DNA of 64,000 bases from an uncultured bacterium (GCA_905215775.1 CAJMRM010000007.1:1-64000); one strand, 5' to 3'. Positions 15,311-23,989 are shown, numbered from the stretch's first letter. Numbers and translations are program-made. The notes: generated from the sequence alone by a model not told the origin.

Positions 15311-16635
15311 GGATCCAGCTATCAGACCATTTCAGCCTGGGGAGACTGCTGCGTTTTACCATCCCGTCCATTATCATGATGGTGTTCACGTCTGTCTACG
15401 GTGTGGTGGATGGATTTTTTGTTTCTAACCTGGTGGGGAAAACGCCCTTTGCGGCAGTGAATTTCATATGGCCGTTTTTAATGATCCTGGGAGCCGTGGG
15501 CTTTATGTTCGGAGCCGGAGGCGGGGCGCTGATGGCCAAGACCCTGGGGGAGGGAAAGCATGAAAAGGCCCAGAGGCTCTTTTCCATGTTTGTTTATGTG
15601 ACAGCCGGCTGCGGAATCGGAATCGGACTTCTGGGAATACTGCTGATCCGGCCTGTGGCCAGGCTTCTGGGGGCCGAGGGAGTCATGCTGGAAAACAGTG
15701 TGATCTATGGACGGATCATATTGTCGGCTCTTCCGCTGTTCATGCTCCAGTATGAATTCCAGACCTTTTTTATCACGGCTCAGAAGCCGAGGATGGGACT
15801 GGCGGTGACGGTGATTTCGGGGATCGCCAATATGGTCCTGGATTATCTGTTCATGGCCGTATTCCGGTGGGGACTTCCGGGCGCAGCCCTGGCCACGGCT
15901 CTAAGCCAGTCCCTGGGTGGCCTGATCCCTTTGATCTACTTTTCCCGCCCCAACAGCAGCCTGTTCCGGCTGGGGAGGACGTCCCTGGATAAAAAAGCCC
16001 TGGCCCAGGCCTGTATCAACGGCTCGTCAGAACTCATGAGCAATATTTCCATGTCTCTGGTAGGGATGCTTTACAATCTCCAGCTTTTAAGGTATGCCAG
16101 GGAGGACGGCATCGCTGCATACGGGGTGCTGATGTATGTGAACATGGTATTTTTATCCGTATTCATTGGATACTCCACCGGCGTGGCTCCGGTGGTGGGC
16201 TTTCATTTTGGGGCCGGAAACCGTTTGGAGCTGCACAGCCTCTTAAGAAAAAGCTCTGCGGTGATCCTGGTTTCCTCCGCGGCCATGTTTGCGGCGGCGG
16301 AGCTTCTGGGAGGACCGCTGGCCAGCCTGTTTGTGGGATACGATGCAGGACTCATGGAGCTGACGGCCAGAGGCTTTCTGATCTACTCGTTTTCATTCCT
16401 GTTTTCCGGGATCGCCATCTTTGGCTCAGCCTTTTTTACAGCCTTAAACGATGGGCTTACTTCGGCGGCCATTGCATTTTTGAGAAGCCTGGTATTTGAG
16501 ATCACGGCGGTCCTGGTGTTTCCTCTGATCTGGGGAGTGGACGGCATCTGGGGCTCCATTGTGGGGGCTGAGCTGGTGGCGGCTGCGGTGACCCTGATCT
16601 TCCTGGCGGTGAAGCGGAAACGGTATCAATATTAA
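15307..16635 (+). CDS. MATE-family multidrug efflux transporter
   Basis: 442 residues with about twelve membrane helices in two similar halves, typical length for the family. Landmarks are LLRFTIPSIIMMVFTSVYGV near the start, FMFGAGGGALMAKTLGEGKH, and YSTGVAPVVGFHFGAGNR in the second half. Such carriers exchange drugs or metabolites for sodium or protons. Translational coupling to the MarR gene indicates drug- or metabolite-induced expression. Confidence 0.93.
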   Translation: MRIQLSDHFSLGRLLRFTIPSIIMMVFTSVYGVVDGFFVSNLVGKTPFAAVNFIWPFLMILGAVGFMFGAGGGALMAKTLGEGKHEKAQRLFSMFVYVTAGCGIGIGLLGILLIRPVARLLGAEGVMLENSVIYGRIILSALPLFMLQYEFQTFFITAQKPRMGLAVTVISGIANMVLDYLFMAVFRWGLPGAALATALSQSLGGLIPLIYFSRPNSSLFRLGRTSLDKKALAQACINGSSELMSNISMSLVGMLYNLQLLRYAREDGIAAYGVLMYVNMVFLSVFIGYSTGVAPVVGFHFGAGNRLELHSLLRKSSAVILVSSAAMFAAAELLGGPLASLFVGYDAGLMELTARGFLIYSFSFLFSGIAIFGSAFFTALNDGLTSAAIAFLRSLVFEITAVLVFPLIWGVDGIWGSIVGAELVAAAVTLIFLAVKRKRYQY

Positions 16636-16656
16636 AAATTGGAAGGGGATCGCGGG

Positions 16657-17472
16657 ATGAAGATGCCGGAGGGGATTTACAGACTGGAGGATCCTGGGGC
16701 AGCAGCCCCGTTATTTTCCGGCCGCAAAGAGGTGATCGTCGATGCCTGCCTGCAGGGACTCATGGGAGGCGTTTATGGGGCTGCGGGCAATATGGACTCG
16801 GCTGCGGCAGTCCTGGGGGATTTCTGCTTTCTGGCAGGAAAGCCGGAGGAACGGCTCATAGCCTGGGATTATGGAAGGCAGTACCTGCTTCTGATACCGC
16901 CGGATGAGGCCTGGAGGGAGCTTATAAAAAAAGTCCTGGGGAAGCGGGCCAGGGAGCACATCCGGTACGCCATAAAAAGAGAGGACGGCTGCTTCGAGCG
17001 TGGAAAACTGAAGGCTCTGACAGAAGCGCTTCCTCGGGGGATCACTCTATCCCGGATCCAGGGAGAGCTTTATGAAGCATGCCTGAAGGAGGAATGGAGC
17101 CGGGATCTGGTTTCCTGCTTTTATTCCTGCGAAGCGTATGAAGACCTGGGCCTGGGGGTGGCGGCGCTTAGGGGAAAGGAGCTGCTGGCGGGAGCCTCAT
17201 CCTATGCCAGGAGCCGGGACGCCATTGAGATCGAGATCGACACCAGGAAGGATATGAGGAATCAGGGGCTTGCCTCTGCCTGCGGGGCTGCGCTGATCCT
17301 GGAGTGCCTGGCGCAGGGACTGTATCCGTCCTGGGATGCCCATACGGAGATCTCTGCGGCTCTGGCAGAGAAGCTGGGATATCATGTAAGCCATCCCTAT
17401 GTGGTTTATGAGGTGGAGACGGACAAAGGATCTGCGCAGGGGGAAACAGGAGGCTGCATCAGGCAGCGATAA
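16657..17472 (+). CDS. GNAT-family N-acetyltransferase
   Basis: 271 residues from ATG 16657, placed by GGAAGGGG at 16641-16648; a TTG at 16639 would lack a ribosome site. The C-terminal half has the acetyl-CoA loop pattern of GNAT enzymes (EIDTRKDMRNQGLASACGAA) followed by a beta strand and LAEKLGYHVSHPYVVYEVE. It resembles the GNAT_acetyltran (PF12746) type with a long N-terminal part. Substrate unknown. Probably the third gene of the marR-MATE transcript, since only 21 bases separate it from the transporter. Confidence 0.8.
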   Translation: MKMPEGIYRLEDPGAAAPLFSGRKEVIVDACLQGLMGGVYGAAGNMDSAAAVLGDFCFLAGKPEERLIAWDYGRQYLLLIPPDEAWRELIKKVLGKRAREHIRYAIKREDGCFERGKLKALTEALPRGITLSRIQGELYEACLKEEWSRDLVSCFYSCEAYEDLGLGVAALRGKELLAGASSYARSRDAIEIEIDTRKDMRNQGLASACGAALILECLAQGLYPSWDAHTEISAALAEKLGYHVSHPYVVYEVETDKGSAQGETGGCIRQR

Positions 17473-17484
17473 AGGAGAATGCTT

Positions 17485-18126
17485 ATGGAAGACGAAAGAA
17501 AAAAGCTGGCTCTGGAGATCATAGACCGGCTGAAAAAGGAATATCCGGAGGCCGGCTGTACTCTGGATTATAATGAAGCATGGAAGCTTTTAGTCAGCGT
17601 CCGGCTTGCGGCCCAGTGCACCGATGCCCGGGTCAATGTGGTGGTGGAAAAGCTGTATGAGAAATTCCCCGATGTGGAGGCGCTGGCCCAGGCGGATCCC
17701 GACGAAATCGAGGCCATTGTAAAGCCCTGCGGACTGGGGCACAGCAAGGCCAGAGATATCAGCGCCTGCATGAGGCTCCTATGGAGCGAGTACGGGGGAA
17801 AGGTGCCGGACGATTTTGACGCCCTTTTAAAGCTGCCGGGAGTGGGGCGGAAGAGCGCAAACCTGATCATGGGAGATGTGTTCGGGAAGCCGGCCATTGT
17901 TACAGACACCCACTGCATCCGTCTGGTGAACCGCATGGGGCTGGTGGACGGAATAAAGGAGCCGAAGAAGGTGGAGATGGAGCTGTGGAAGCTGGTCCCG
18001 CCGGAGGAGGGGAGCGATTTCTGTCACCGTCTGGTATTTCACGGGCGGGAGGTATGCACCGCCAGGACAAAGCCCCACTGTGAACGCTGCTGCCTTTCTG
18101 ATATCTGCAGAAAAGCCGGAGTATAA
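17485..18126 (+). CDS. nth: Endonuclease III (DNA glycosylase/AP lyase)
   Basis: 213 residues; ATG 17485 is preferred over 17479 because AAGGAG (17472-17477) is seven bases away. The helix-hairpin-helix LPGVGRKSANLIMGDVFG contains the catalytic lysine, and VTDTHCIRLVNR carries the catalytic aspartate. A C-terminal 4Fe-4S ligand set is present as C-x7-C-x2-C-x5-C (CTARTKPHCERCCLSDIC), one residue longer in the first gap than the C-x6-C of E. coli Nth. It removes oxidised pyrimidines and cleaves at the abasic site. Confidence 0.95.
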   Translation: MEDERKKLALEIIDRLKKEYPEAGCTLDYNEAWKLLVSVRLAAQCTDARVNVVVEKLYEKFPDVEALAQADPDEIEAIVKPCGLGHSKARDISACMRLLWSEYGGKVPDDFDALLKLPGVGRKSANLIMGDVFGKPAIVTDTHCIRLVNRMGLVDGIKEPKKVEMELWKLVPPEEGSDFCHRLVFHGREVCTARTKPHCERCCLSDICRKAGV

Positions 18127-18131
18127 GGAAC

Positions 18132-18158
18132 CGGCCCTGGAACTGGATTCCCGGGCCG
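18132..18158. terminator. Hairpin between convergent nth and transaminase genes
   Basis: CGGCCC (18132-18137) pairs with GGGCCG (18153-18158); a T-rich stretch follows on the plus strand, so it should end the nth transcript. Confidence 0.5.
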
Positions 18159-18169
18159 ATTTCTGCATT

Positions 18170-19012
18170 TTATTTTGTTTCGTTCTCAAATTTTTCCAGA
18201 TATTTTTCCTGAAGGATCTTTACCAGCTCGGGAGCCTTTCCTCCGATGGGAGTTCCGTTCATCTCGCAGGCCGGAGCACAGAATTTGGTGGAACTGGAAA
18301 CGATGACCTCGTCAGCGTCCATTAACTCCTGCATGGTGAAGGGAGTCTCATCCACAGGGATCCCGTTGTCCTTACAGAGCTGTACCAGATGCATTCTTGT
18401 GATGCCGGGAAGGATATAGTGGTCAGTGGGATGGGTCTTGAAAACGCCGTCCTTAATGATAGAAACGTTGCTGTGGGCGCATTCTGTTACCACGTCTCCC
18501 CGGTGGAACACGCACTCGCCGCAGCCCATGGACTCTGCCTTTTCAGCGGCCATAACGTTGGGAAGCAGATTCAGTGTCTTGATGTTGCAGTGAAGGAAAC
18601 GGGTGTCTTCCATATCGGTCAGTTTCAGGCGCTTGCTGGAATCGCCGTGCTTTCCGGGCTTCATGAAGATCCACAGATTTGCCTTTGTTCCGGCAGCCGG
18701 GAACTGGTGCTGGCGGATTCCTGTGCCGCGGGTCACCTGCCAGTAAATGAAGATCTCAGAGTCGTCCATTTTTGCCAGCATATCATAAAGGATGGAGGTC
18801 AGCTCTTCCCGTGTGTAGGGAATTTCGATCTTAAGGAGTCCGGCGCTGTTGAAGAAACGGTCCAGGTGCTCCTTTAAAGCAAAGATCTTTCCATTTTTTG
18901 CAAGTGTTGCTTCATAAACGCCGTCGCCGAAGTAGCAGGCGCGGTCATTCATGGGTACGGTCATTTCTTCCAGAGGTCCGTAATTGCCATTGTAGTAGCC
19001 TAGAGTTTTCAT
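18170..19012 (-). CDS. dat: D-amino acid transaminase (class IV PLP enzyme)
   Basis: 280 residues starting at 19012 (GGGAGGG ribosome site); a longer frame from 19054 has none. Class IV aminotransferase fold: NDRACYFGDGVYEAT near the N-terminus, PLP lysine K145 in HCNIKTLN, and the phosphate-binding part near the C-terminus. RGTGIRQHQFP (R100, H102) matches the Arg-x-His motif that binds the substrate carboxylate in D-amino acid transaminases rather than branched-chain ones. It likely makes D-glutamate or D-alanine for the wall. Has its own promoter. Confidence 0.88.
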   Translation of the reverse strand: MKTLGYYNGNYGPLEEMTVPMNDRACYFGDGVYEATLAKNGKIFALKEHLDRFFNSAGLLKIEIPYTREELTSILYDMLAKMDDSEIFIYWQVTRGTGIRQHQFPAAGTKANLWIFMKPGKHGDSSKRLKLTDMEDTRFLHCNIKTLNLLPNVMAAEKAESMGCGECVFHRGDVVTECAHSNVSIIKDGVFKTHPTDHYILPGITRMHLVQLCKDNGIPVDETPFTMQELMDADEVIVSSSTKFCAPACEMNGTPIGGKAPELVKILQEKYLEKFENETK

Positions 19013-19083
19013 TATTTTACCCTCCCAAGGATTCTTGTGTGGTGATGCAGGCAAGGTTATGTCTGCCAGTTACATCTATGGCT

Positions 19084-19112
19084 ATCATAGCATGGTTTGT
19101 TCCCATTGTAAA
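19084..19112 (-). promoter_or_regulatory. Sigma-A promoter of the transaminase gene
   Basis: Minus-strand TTTACA (19107-19112) and TATGAT (19084-19089), 17-bp spacer, ~65 bases before the start codon. Confidence 0.6.
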
Positions 19113-19165
19113 GAATCCGGCGGCAAAGTTATGGAAAGGTTTAGAGAAAATTAAGTATTCTTTCA

Positions 19166-19194
19166 TTGAGAAGTAACCTTATATCATGTATAAT
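19166..19194 (+). promoter_or_regulatory. Sigma-A promoter of the alarmone synthetase
   Basis: TTGAGA at 19166-19171 and perfect TATAAT at 19189-19194, spacer 17 bp. It is divergent from the transaminase promoter. Confidence 0.75.
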
Positions 19195-19236
19195 GAAGAA
19201 AAGAAAATTCCAATGAGATCAGTGAGGTACATATAA

Positions 19237-19962
19237 ATGAACATTACTATGAATCCAAACGGCGGCCTGGTGCAGTCTGCCGTAAATGCTCCCATGACCG
19301 TGGACATCCCGGACAGCTTTCTCAACGAAGCGCTCCAGTTCCGGGAGATGATGATGATGTATACCTGTGCCATCCGGGAAGTGAAGACCAAGCTGGAGGT
19401 ACTCAACGACGATCTGGCGGTACGCTACCAGAGAAACCCCATCCAGATGATCAAGTCCAGGGTAAAAAAGCCCTTAAGCATACTGGAAAAGCTGAAACGC
19501 CGGGGCTATCCGGTCAGTGTTCAGTCGGTGGCGGAAAACCTTTACGATGTGGCCGGGATCCGGGTGATCTGCTCCTTCATCGACGATATCTATGTGGTGG
19601 CTGAAATGCTGGCCCGCCAGGACGATGTGAACGTCCTTATGGTAAAGGACTATATCCGCTGTCCTAAGGTCAATGGCTACCGCAGCTATCATATGATCAT
19701 CGAGATCCCTGTATTCTTTTCCGACCGGAAAGAAAAGATGCGGGTGGAGGTCCAGATCCGCACCATGGCCATGGATTTCTGGGCCAGCCTGGACCATCAG
19801 ATGAAGTATAAAAAGGATCTGGATGATTCGGGCGAGATCAGCGAGGAGCTAAAGGAGTGTGCAGAGATCATTGCCCAGACGGATCTGAAGATGCAGTCCA
19901 TCCGTCAGAAGATCGAAAACCGGGAAGATCCGTCCAGGCTCCTGCAGTTTGATAAGGATTAG
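19237..19962 (+). CDS. relQ: Small (p)ppGpp synthetase, RelQ/YjbM type
   Basis: 241 residues, the size of stand-alone small alarmone synthetases lacking hydrolase and TGS/ACT domains. Synthetase-domain motifs: RVKKPLSILEKLKRRGYP, ENLYDVAGIRVICSFIDDIY, CPKVNGYRSYHMIIEIP and VEVQIRTMAMDFWASLDHQM. It transfers pyrophosphate from ATP to GDP/GTP under stress. RelQ proteins are allosteric tetramers. Monocistronic between promoter and hairpin. A weak GTGAGGT serves as ribosome site. Confidence 0.92.
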   Translation: MNITMNPNGGLVQSAVNAPMTVDIPDSFLNEALQFREMMMMYTCAIREVKTKLEVLNDDLAVRYQRNPIQMIKSRVKKPLSILEKLKRRGYPVSVQSVAENLYDVAGIRVICSFIDDIYVVAEMLARQDDVNVLMVKDYIRCPKVNGYRSYHMIIEIPVFFSDRKEKMRVEVQIRTMAMDFWASLDHQMKYKKDLDDSGEISEELKECAEIIAQTDLKMQSIRQKIENREDPSRLLQFDKD

Positions 19963-19973
19963 CGGCTCCGTCT

Positions 19974-20002
19974 GCCGGCGTCTGGAATGGCCGGACGCCG
20001 GC
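19974..20002. terminator. Strong bidirectional hairpin between convergent genes
   Basis: GCCGGCGTCTGG (19974-19985) pairs with CCGGACGCCGGC (19991-20002), 12 bp with one G-U, loop AATGG. There is no long T-tract on either side, so termination is inferred from its place. Confidence 0.5.
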
Positions 20003-20005
20003 GGT

Positions 20006-20740
20006 TTAATACAGATAACGGGACAGGGTTTCGGTGATGCGGAACCCTGTTTTTTTGTACAGGGACAGGGCGGGCAGGTTGGAGCCGGATACCTGGAGCG
20101 TCACAGGAAGGGGAGCCCTTTCTGCCAGGAAGGCCAGTACCTGTAAGAGCAGGTCGGTCCCGAAGCCCCGGCCCCTCTGCTCCTCCCGGATCTCAAAGCC
20201 GTACAGGTAGTAATGGGAGCCGTACAGGGAGATGTTTAGGGAGCCGTGGGGGCTGGAAAAGACCAGGATGGCCTGTTCTCCCTCCATGGCCTCTGTGACC
20301 GTCAGAGCTTTTGCTTCTGCCCGGTCCTTCATAGAGGAAACGGCGTCTGCCGCCAGCTCCATCATATGCTCATCCGAAAGCAGCTCCGCCCCCAGGGCCG
20401 CCATGGCTTCAAGAGCATCGGGGCTTTTTTTGTCCACATAGAAGAAAAGCTCCGTATCCTCCGGCAAGAGAGACAGCCCTTTTTCAAGGACAGCTCCAAA
20501 GATGCCGTTCCTGCGGCAGTCCGGCCGGGTGAAGGCGGTACATTCATAAATGGTCTCCTCCTCCTCCAAAAGCGCGGCAGCGCAGAGGAGACGGCCATGT
20601 TCCCGGGCCAGGAGGTAATAGTCGGCCTCCTCTGTGGGAAAGGTCAGGGAAATGGGCTCTTTTTTGCAGCATGCGTTCAGAAGAAGGAAGACCTCTTCCT
20701 TTTCTCCGGGCGTTAAAACAGAAGAAACAGTAATATTCAT
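20006..20740 (-). CDS. GNAT acetyltransferase with two tandem GNAT-like halves
   Basis: 244 residues from 20740 (GGAG six bases upstream; an ATG at 20752 is the alternative). The first half has a GNAT-like stretch (YECTAFTRPDCRRNGIFGAV), the second a well-formed acetyl-CoA loop (REEQRGRGFGTDLLLQVLAF) and the NLPALSLYKKTGFRI motif. The second half is probably catalytic. Substrate unknown. Soluble. It is preceded by a long structured leader. Confidence 0.78.
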   Translation of the reverse strand: MNITVSSVLTPGEKEEVFLLLNACCKKEPISLTFPTEEADYYLLAREHGRLLCAAALLEEEETIYECTAFTRPDCRRNGIFGAVLEKGLSLLPEDTELFFYVDKKSPDALEAMAALGAELLSDEHMMELAADAVSSMKDRAEAKALTVTEAMEGEQAILVFSSPHGSLNISLYGSHYYLYGFEIREEQRGRGFGTDLLLQVLAFLAERAPLPVTLQVSGSNLPALSLYKKTGFRITETLSRYLY

Positions 20741-20755
20741 ACAAATCTCCATTCC

Positions 20756-20775
20756 GCCGCCGTTTCGCTGGCGGC
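20756..20775 (-). promoter_or_regulatory. GC-rich hairpin abutting the ribosome site
   Basis: GCCGCC (20756-20761) and GGCGGC (20770-20775) form a perfect stem that ends a few bases before the GGAG of the GNAT gene. It lies in a ~125-base leader. Confidence 0.4.
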
Positions 20776-20873
20776 ACAGACAGGAATCCGCGGGGAGATG
20801 GCCGCAAGGCCTTGTTCAGGCTGGATGGCCGGGAAGCCGGCCTTCGGCTCCGGTACGGAATCCGGTCTATCCG

Positions 20874-20902
20874 ATCATAACAGCGATCTTCCGGAAATGC
20901 AA
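20874..20902 (-). promoter_or_regulatory. Sigma-A promoter of the tandem GNAT gene
   Basis: Minus-strand TTGCAT (20897-20902) and TATGAT (20874-20879), spacer 17 bp. Transcription would start near 20867 and give a 5' leader of about 125 bases. Confidence 0.55.
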
Positions 20903-20940
20903 GAACGCAGAAGAAAATATGGAAAATTCGGTGTCCCTGG

Positions 20941-20969
20941 TTGCCTGGAGGAAAAGACAGTGATAAAAT
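20941..20969 (+). promoter_or_regulatory. Sigma-A promoter of lrgAB
   Basis: TTGCCT at 20941-20946 and TAAAAT at 20964-20969, spacer 17 bp, close to the lrgA start. Confidence 0.5.
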
Positions 20970-20997
20970 AGGGGCATTGACAGGAGAGGAGAAAAAT

Positions 20998-21357
20998 ATG
21001 AAATATCTGAAAGAAATCGCCATTATTTTTGGGATCACCATGGCCGGCGAGCTCTTAAACCAGTGGGTCCCGCTTCCGGTGCCTGCGGGGGTTTACGGCC
21101 TGTTTATTCTTTTGGGGCTTTTGTGCTCCGGGGCAGTGAAGCTCCAGGACGTCCAGGCCACAGGCAATCTGCTGCTGGATCTGATGCCCCTGATGTTTAT
21201 CCCGTCAGCGGTGGGACTCATTGAAAAATTTGATGAGCTGAAGGCCATTCTGGTCCCTTTTTTAGTCATCACCGTGGTTTCCACGCTGTTCGTTATGACG
21301 GTAACGGGTAAATCGGCGGAGTGGATCATCAGACGCCAGAAAAAGGAGGAAAAATAA
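20998..21357 (+). CDS. lrgA: CidA/LrgA family holin-like membrane protein
   Basis: 119 residues, four membrane helices, typical for the family (EIAIIFGITMAGELLNQWVP, LPVPAGVYGLFILLGLLCSG, LMPLMFIPSAVGLIEKFDEL). LrgA/CidA proteins resemble phage holins and affect autolysis, or export small acids such as pyruvate together with LrgB/CidB. Ribosome site GGAGAGGAG before ATG 20998. The next gene starts directly after the stop. Whether it is the Lrg or Cid type cannot be told from sequence. Confidence 0.9.
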   Translation: MKYLKEIAIIFGITMAGELLNQWVPLPVPAGVYGLFILLGLLCSGAVKLQDVQATGNLLLDLMPLMFIPSAVGLIEKFDELKAILVPFLVITVVSTLFVMTVTGKSAEWIIRRQKKEEK

Positions 21358-22035
21358 ATGCCGCTATATTTTGGAATGTTTGTAAGCGTGGCCGCCTATC
21401 TTGCGGGAATGGCCTTAAAGAAAAAGCTGGGCTGGGCGGTCTTAAATCCGCTGCTGGTGGCGATCCTTCTGGTAATAGCTTTTTTAAAGGCCACGGGGAT
21501 CTCTTACGGGGACTATAATCAGGGAGCGTCCTATATCAGCTATTTTCTGACCCCGGCCACAGTCTGCCTGGCAATTCCCCTCTATAAGCAGCTGGAGCTT
21601 TTAAAGAAAAATCTTGCCGCCGTCCTCTGCGGGATCACCACCGGAGTAGCGGGGAGCGCTCTGAGCATTTTCGCCATGTCTCTGGTATTTCGTTTAGAGC
21701 ATGTGCATTATGTGTCCCTGCTTCCCAAGTCCATCACCACGGCCATCGGCATGGGGGTGTCCGAGGAGGCCGGAGGAATTGTTACCATCACCATCGTCAG
21801 CATCATATTCACCGGGATCCTGGGAAACATTGTGGCAGAAGGCTGGTTTAAGCTGGTGGGGATCCGGGAGCCCATTGCAAAGGGACTGGCCCTGGGAACG
21901 GCGGCCCACGCCATCGGGACCTCCAAGGCCCTGGAGCTGGGAGAGGTGGAAGGCGCCATGAGCAGCCTTTCCATTGCCGTGGCAGGACTGATGACCGTCG
22001 CAGCCGTTCCGCTGATGGCGGGACTGATCGCATAA
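21358..22035 (+). CDS. lrgB: LrgB/CidB family membrane protein
   Basis: 225 residues, six to seven membrane helices. Family signature in LLPKSITTAIGMGVSEEAGG followed by VSIIFTGILGNIVAEGWFKL and ALGTAAHAIGTSKALELGEV. The start ATG immediately follows the lrgA stop, with the ribosome site GGAGG inside lrgA. Works as the partner of LrgA in the membrane. Confidence 0.93.
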   Translation: MPLYFGMFVSVAAYLAGMALKKKLGWAVLNPLLVAILLVIAFLKATGISYGDYNQGASYISYFLTPATVCLAIPLYKQLELLKKNLAAVLCGITTGVAGSALSIFAMSLVFRLEHVHYVSLLPKSITTAIGMGVSEEAGGIVTITIVSIIFTGILGNIVAEGWFKLVGIREPIAKGLALGTAAHAIGTSKALELGEVEGAMSSLSIAVAGLMTVAAVPLMAGLIA

Positions 22036-22075
22036 AAAGACCCCGGAGGCGAGTCCGGGAGGAAAGGAGAGCTTT

Positions 22076-23860
22076 ATGGCTGAGGCATTGAAAAAACGAA
22101 ACAAAATGGATCCGCAGTACCAGTGGGATCTGAGAGACCTGGTCCCCACGGAGGAGGCTCTGGAGGAGCTGTTTGAAGAGCTGGAAAACGGGATCGGACG
22201 GTACGGGGATTTTAAGGGCCGTCTGGGGGAGGATGCGTCTGTGCTGAAGGAATACCTGGATCATGACGTGGCCATGGACCTGAAGCTTTCCAGGCTTTTG
22301 GCCTATGCCATCCAGAAGCGGGACGAGGACACGTCCCGGAGCGCTTCCCAGGCCCTTTTATCCCGGGCGCAGCTTCTTTTGTCCCGGGCCATGGAGGCGT
22401 CCTCCTTTGGCGAGCCGGAGCTCCTTCGGATCGGGGAGCCGGTGATGAAACGTTTTCTGGAGGACGGAACGCTTTCCGGATATCGGCTGTACCTGGAACG
22501 GATCCTGGCCAAGAAGGACCATATGCTGGGGGAAAAGGAGGAACGGCTCCTGGCGGGCTTCGGCCAGACTGCGTCGGCTCCTTCTGCGATCTTTACCATG
22601 TTCAATAACGCGGATGTCCGTTTCCCGGCGGTTTTCGGGAAGGACGGAGAGGAGATCCCTGTGACCCACGGCTCCTACGGGACGCTGATGGAAAGCCGGG
22701 ACCGGAGCCTGAGACAGGCAGTTTTCCATAATTATTACAGCAGCTACCGCCAGTTTTCCAACACCCTGGCAGCCGCCTACGAGGGCCATGTAAAGCAGGC
22801 CTGCTTTATGGCCAGAGCAAGGAATTACAGCTCCAGCCGGGAAATGTCCCTGGCGGCCAACGAGGTGCCGGAGCAGGTTTACGACAGCCTTCTGGAGACC
22901 ATCGGAAGCCGGCTTCCGGCCCTGCACCGGTATGTGAGGCTGAGAAAGGAGCGGCTGGGCCTTCCGGAGCTTCATATGTACGACCTGTTCGTTCCCCTGG
23001 CGGGCAGGGCAGATAAAACGTATCCTTATGAGGAGGGAAAACGCCTGATCCTGGAGGGCCTGAAGCCCCTGGGGGAGGAGTATGGAAGGCTTTTGGAAAC
23101 CGGCTTTTCCAGCCGGTGGATCGATGTCTACGAAAACCAGGGAAAGCGCAGCGGCGGATATTCCCGTCATGTGTACGGCTTTCATCCCTATGTGCTCATG
23201 AGCTATACGGACAGCCTGGATTCGGTGCTGACCCTGGCCCATGAGATGGGCCACTCCCTCCATTCCTGGTATTCAGACCACGCCCAGCCGCCGGCCTACG
23301 CCGGATATACCATCTTTGTGGCAGAGGTGGCGTCCACCTGCAACGAGATCCTTCTGTTCCAGCACATGATCCGGCAGGCCGAGACCAGGGAGGAGAAGGA
23401 ATATCTGATTTTCCAGCTTCTGGACCGGTTCCGCTCGGTGGTGTTCCGCCAGACTATGTTTGCAGAATTTGAGTGGGAGACCCATAAAATGTGCCGGGAT
23501 GGGATCCCTCTGACAGCGGAGGCTCTCTGCTCCCTGTATCATGGACTCAACGAGAAATATTTTGGTCCGGATATGTGTGTAGATCCGGACATCGATGTGG
23601 AGTGGGCGCGGATTCCCCATTTTTACTATACCTTCTATGTATACCAGTACGCCACCGCCTTTGCCGCTGCCGTCACCATCGGACAGAGGATCGCGGACGG
23701 GGACAAGGACGCCCTGGATGGCTATTTCCGGTTCCTGAAGGGCGGCTCCTCCATGAAGCCCACGGAGCTTTTGAAGCTCTGCGGCCTGGATATGGAGGGA
23801 CCGGGAGTCGTGAACGCCGCGTTAGATGTGTTCGAGTCCCTGCTGGGATCCCTGGAGTGA
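22076..23860 (+). CDS. pepF: Oligoendopeptidase F (peptidase family M3B)
   Basis: 594 residues, full length. Zinc site HEMGH at 389-393 (LTLAHEMGHSLHSWYSDHAQ) with the third ligand glutamate in FVAEVASTCNEILL. N-terminal helical PepF domain (YQWDLRDLVPTEEALEELFE). A cytoplasmic enzyme that trims peptides of about 7-17 residues. It follows lrgB by 40 bases with its own AAAGGAG, so it may be co-transcribed, and ends at a strong terminator. Confidence 0.95.
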   Translation: MAEALKKRNKMDPQYQWDLRDLVPTEEALEELFEELENGIGRYGDFKGRLGEDASVLKEYLDHDVAMDLKLSRLLAYAIQKRDEDTSRSASQALLSRAQLLLSRAMEASSFGEPELLRIGEPVMKRFLEDGTLSGYRLYLERILAKKDHMLGEKEERLLAGFGQTASAPSAIFTMFNNADVRFPAVFGKDGEEIPVTHGSYGTLMESRDRSLRQAVFHNYYSSYRQFSNTLAAAYEGHVKQACFMARARNYSSSREMSLAANEVPEQVYDSLLETIGSRLPALHRYVRLRKERLGLPELHMYDLFVPLAGRADKTYPYEEGKRLILEGLKPLGEEYGRLLETGFSSRWIDVYENQGKRSGGYSRHVYGFHPYVLMSYTDSLDSVLTLAHEMGHSLHSWYSDHAQPPAYAGYTIFVAEVASTCNEILLFQHMIRQAETREEKEYLIFQLLDRFRSVVFRQTMFAEFEWETHKMCRDGIPLTAEALCSLYHGLNEKYFGPDMCVDPDIDVEWARIPHFYYTFYVYQYATAFAAAVTIGQRIADGDKDALDGYFRFLKGGSSMKPTELLKLCGLDMEGPGVVNAALDVFESLLGSLE

Positions 23861-23880
23861 TCCCGGCGGCCTCTTCCTCC

Positions 23881-23914
23881 TTCAAGCCCCAAATCTTTTC
23901 ACTTGGGGCTTGAA
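23881..23914 (+). terminator. Strong terminator after pepF
   Basis: Perfect 12-bp stem TTCAAGCCCCAA (23881-23892) / TTGGGGCTTGAA (23903-23914), 10-base loop, then a T-rich stretch. Confidence 0.8.
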
Positions 23915-23938
23915 AGCCGTTCTTTCTTATGCTAAAAT
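23910..23938 (+). promoter_or_regulatory. Sigma-A promoter of the pyr operon
   Basis: TTGAAA at 23910-23915 and TAAAAT at 23933-23938, spacer 17 bp. The -35 box is formed by the right arm of the pepF terminator. The leader is only ~45 bases, with no room for a PyrR-type attenuator. Confidence 0.65.
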
Positions 23939-23989
23939 CTATAAGAATAAGGTTTTATAGGAAATGGAACTACATTGAAGGAGGAAACT

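Noticed and set aside
23939..23989. PyrR-binding attenuator before pyrF
   Set aside because: Only ~45 leader bases, no anti-terminator or terminator pair.
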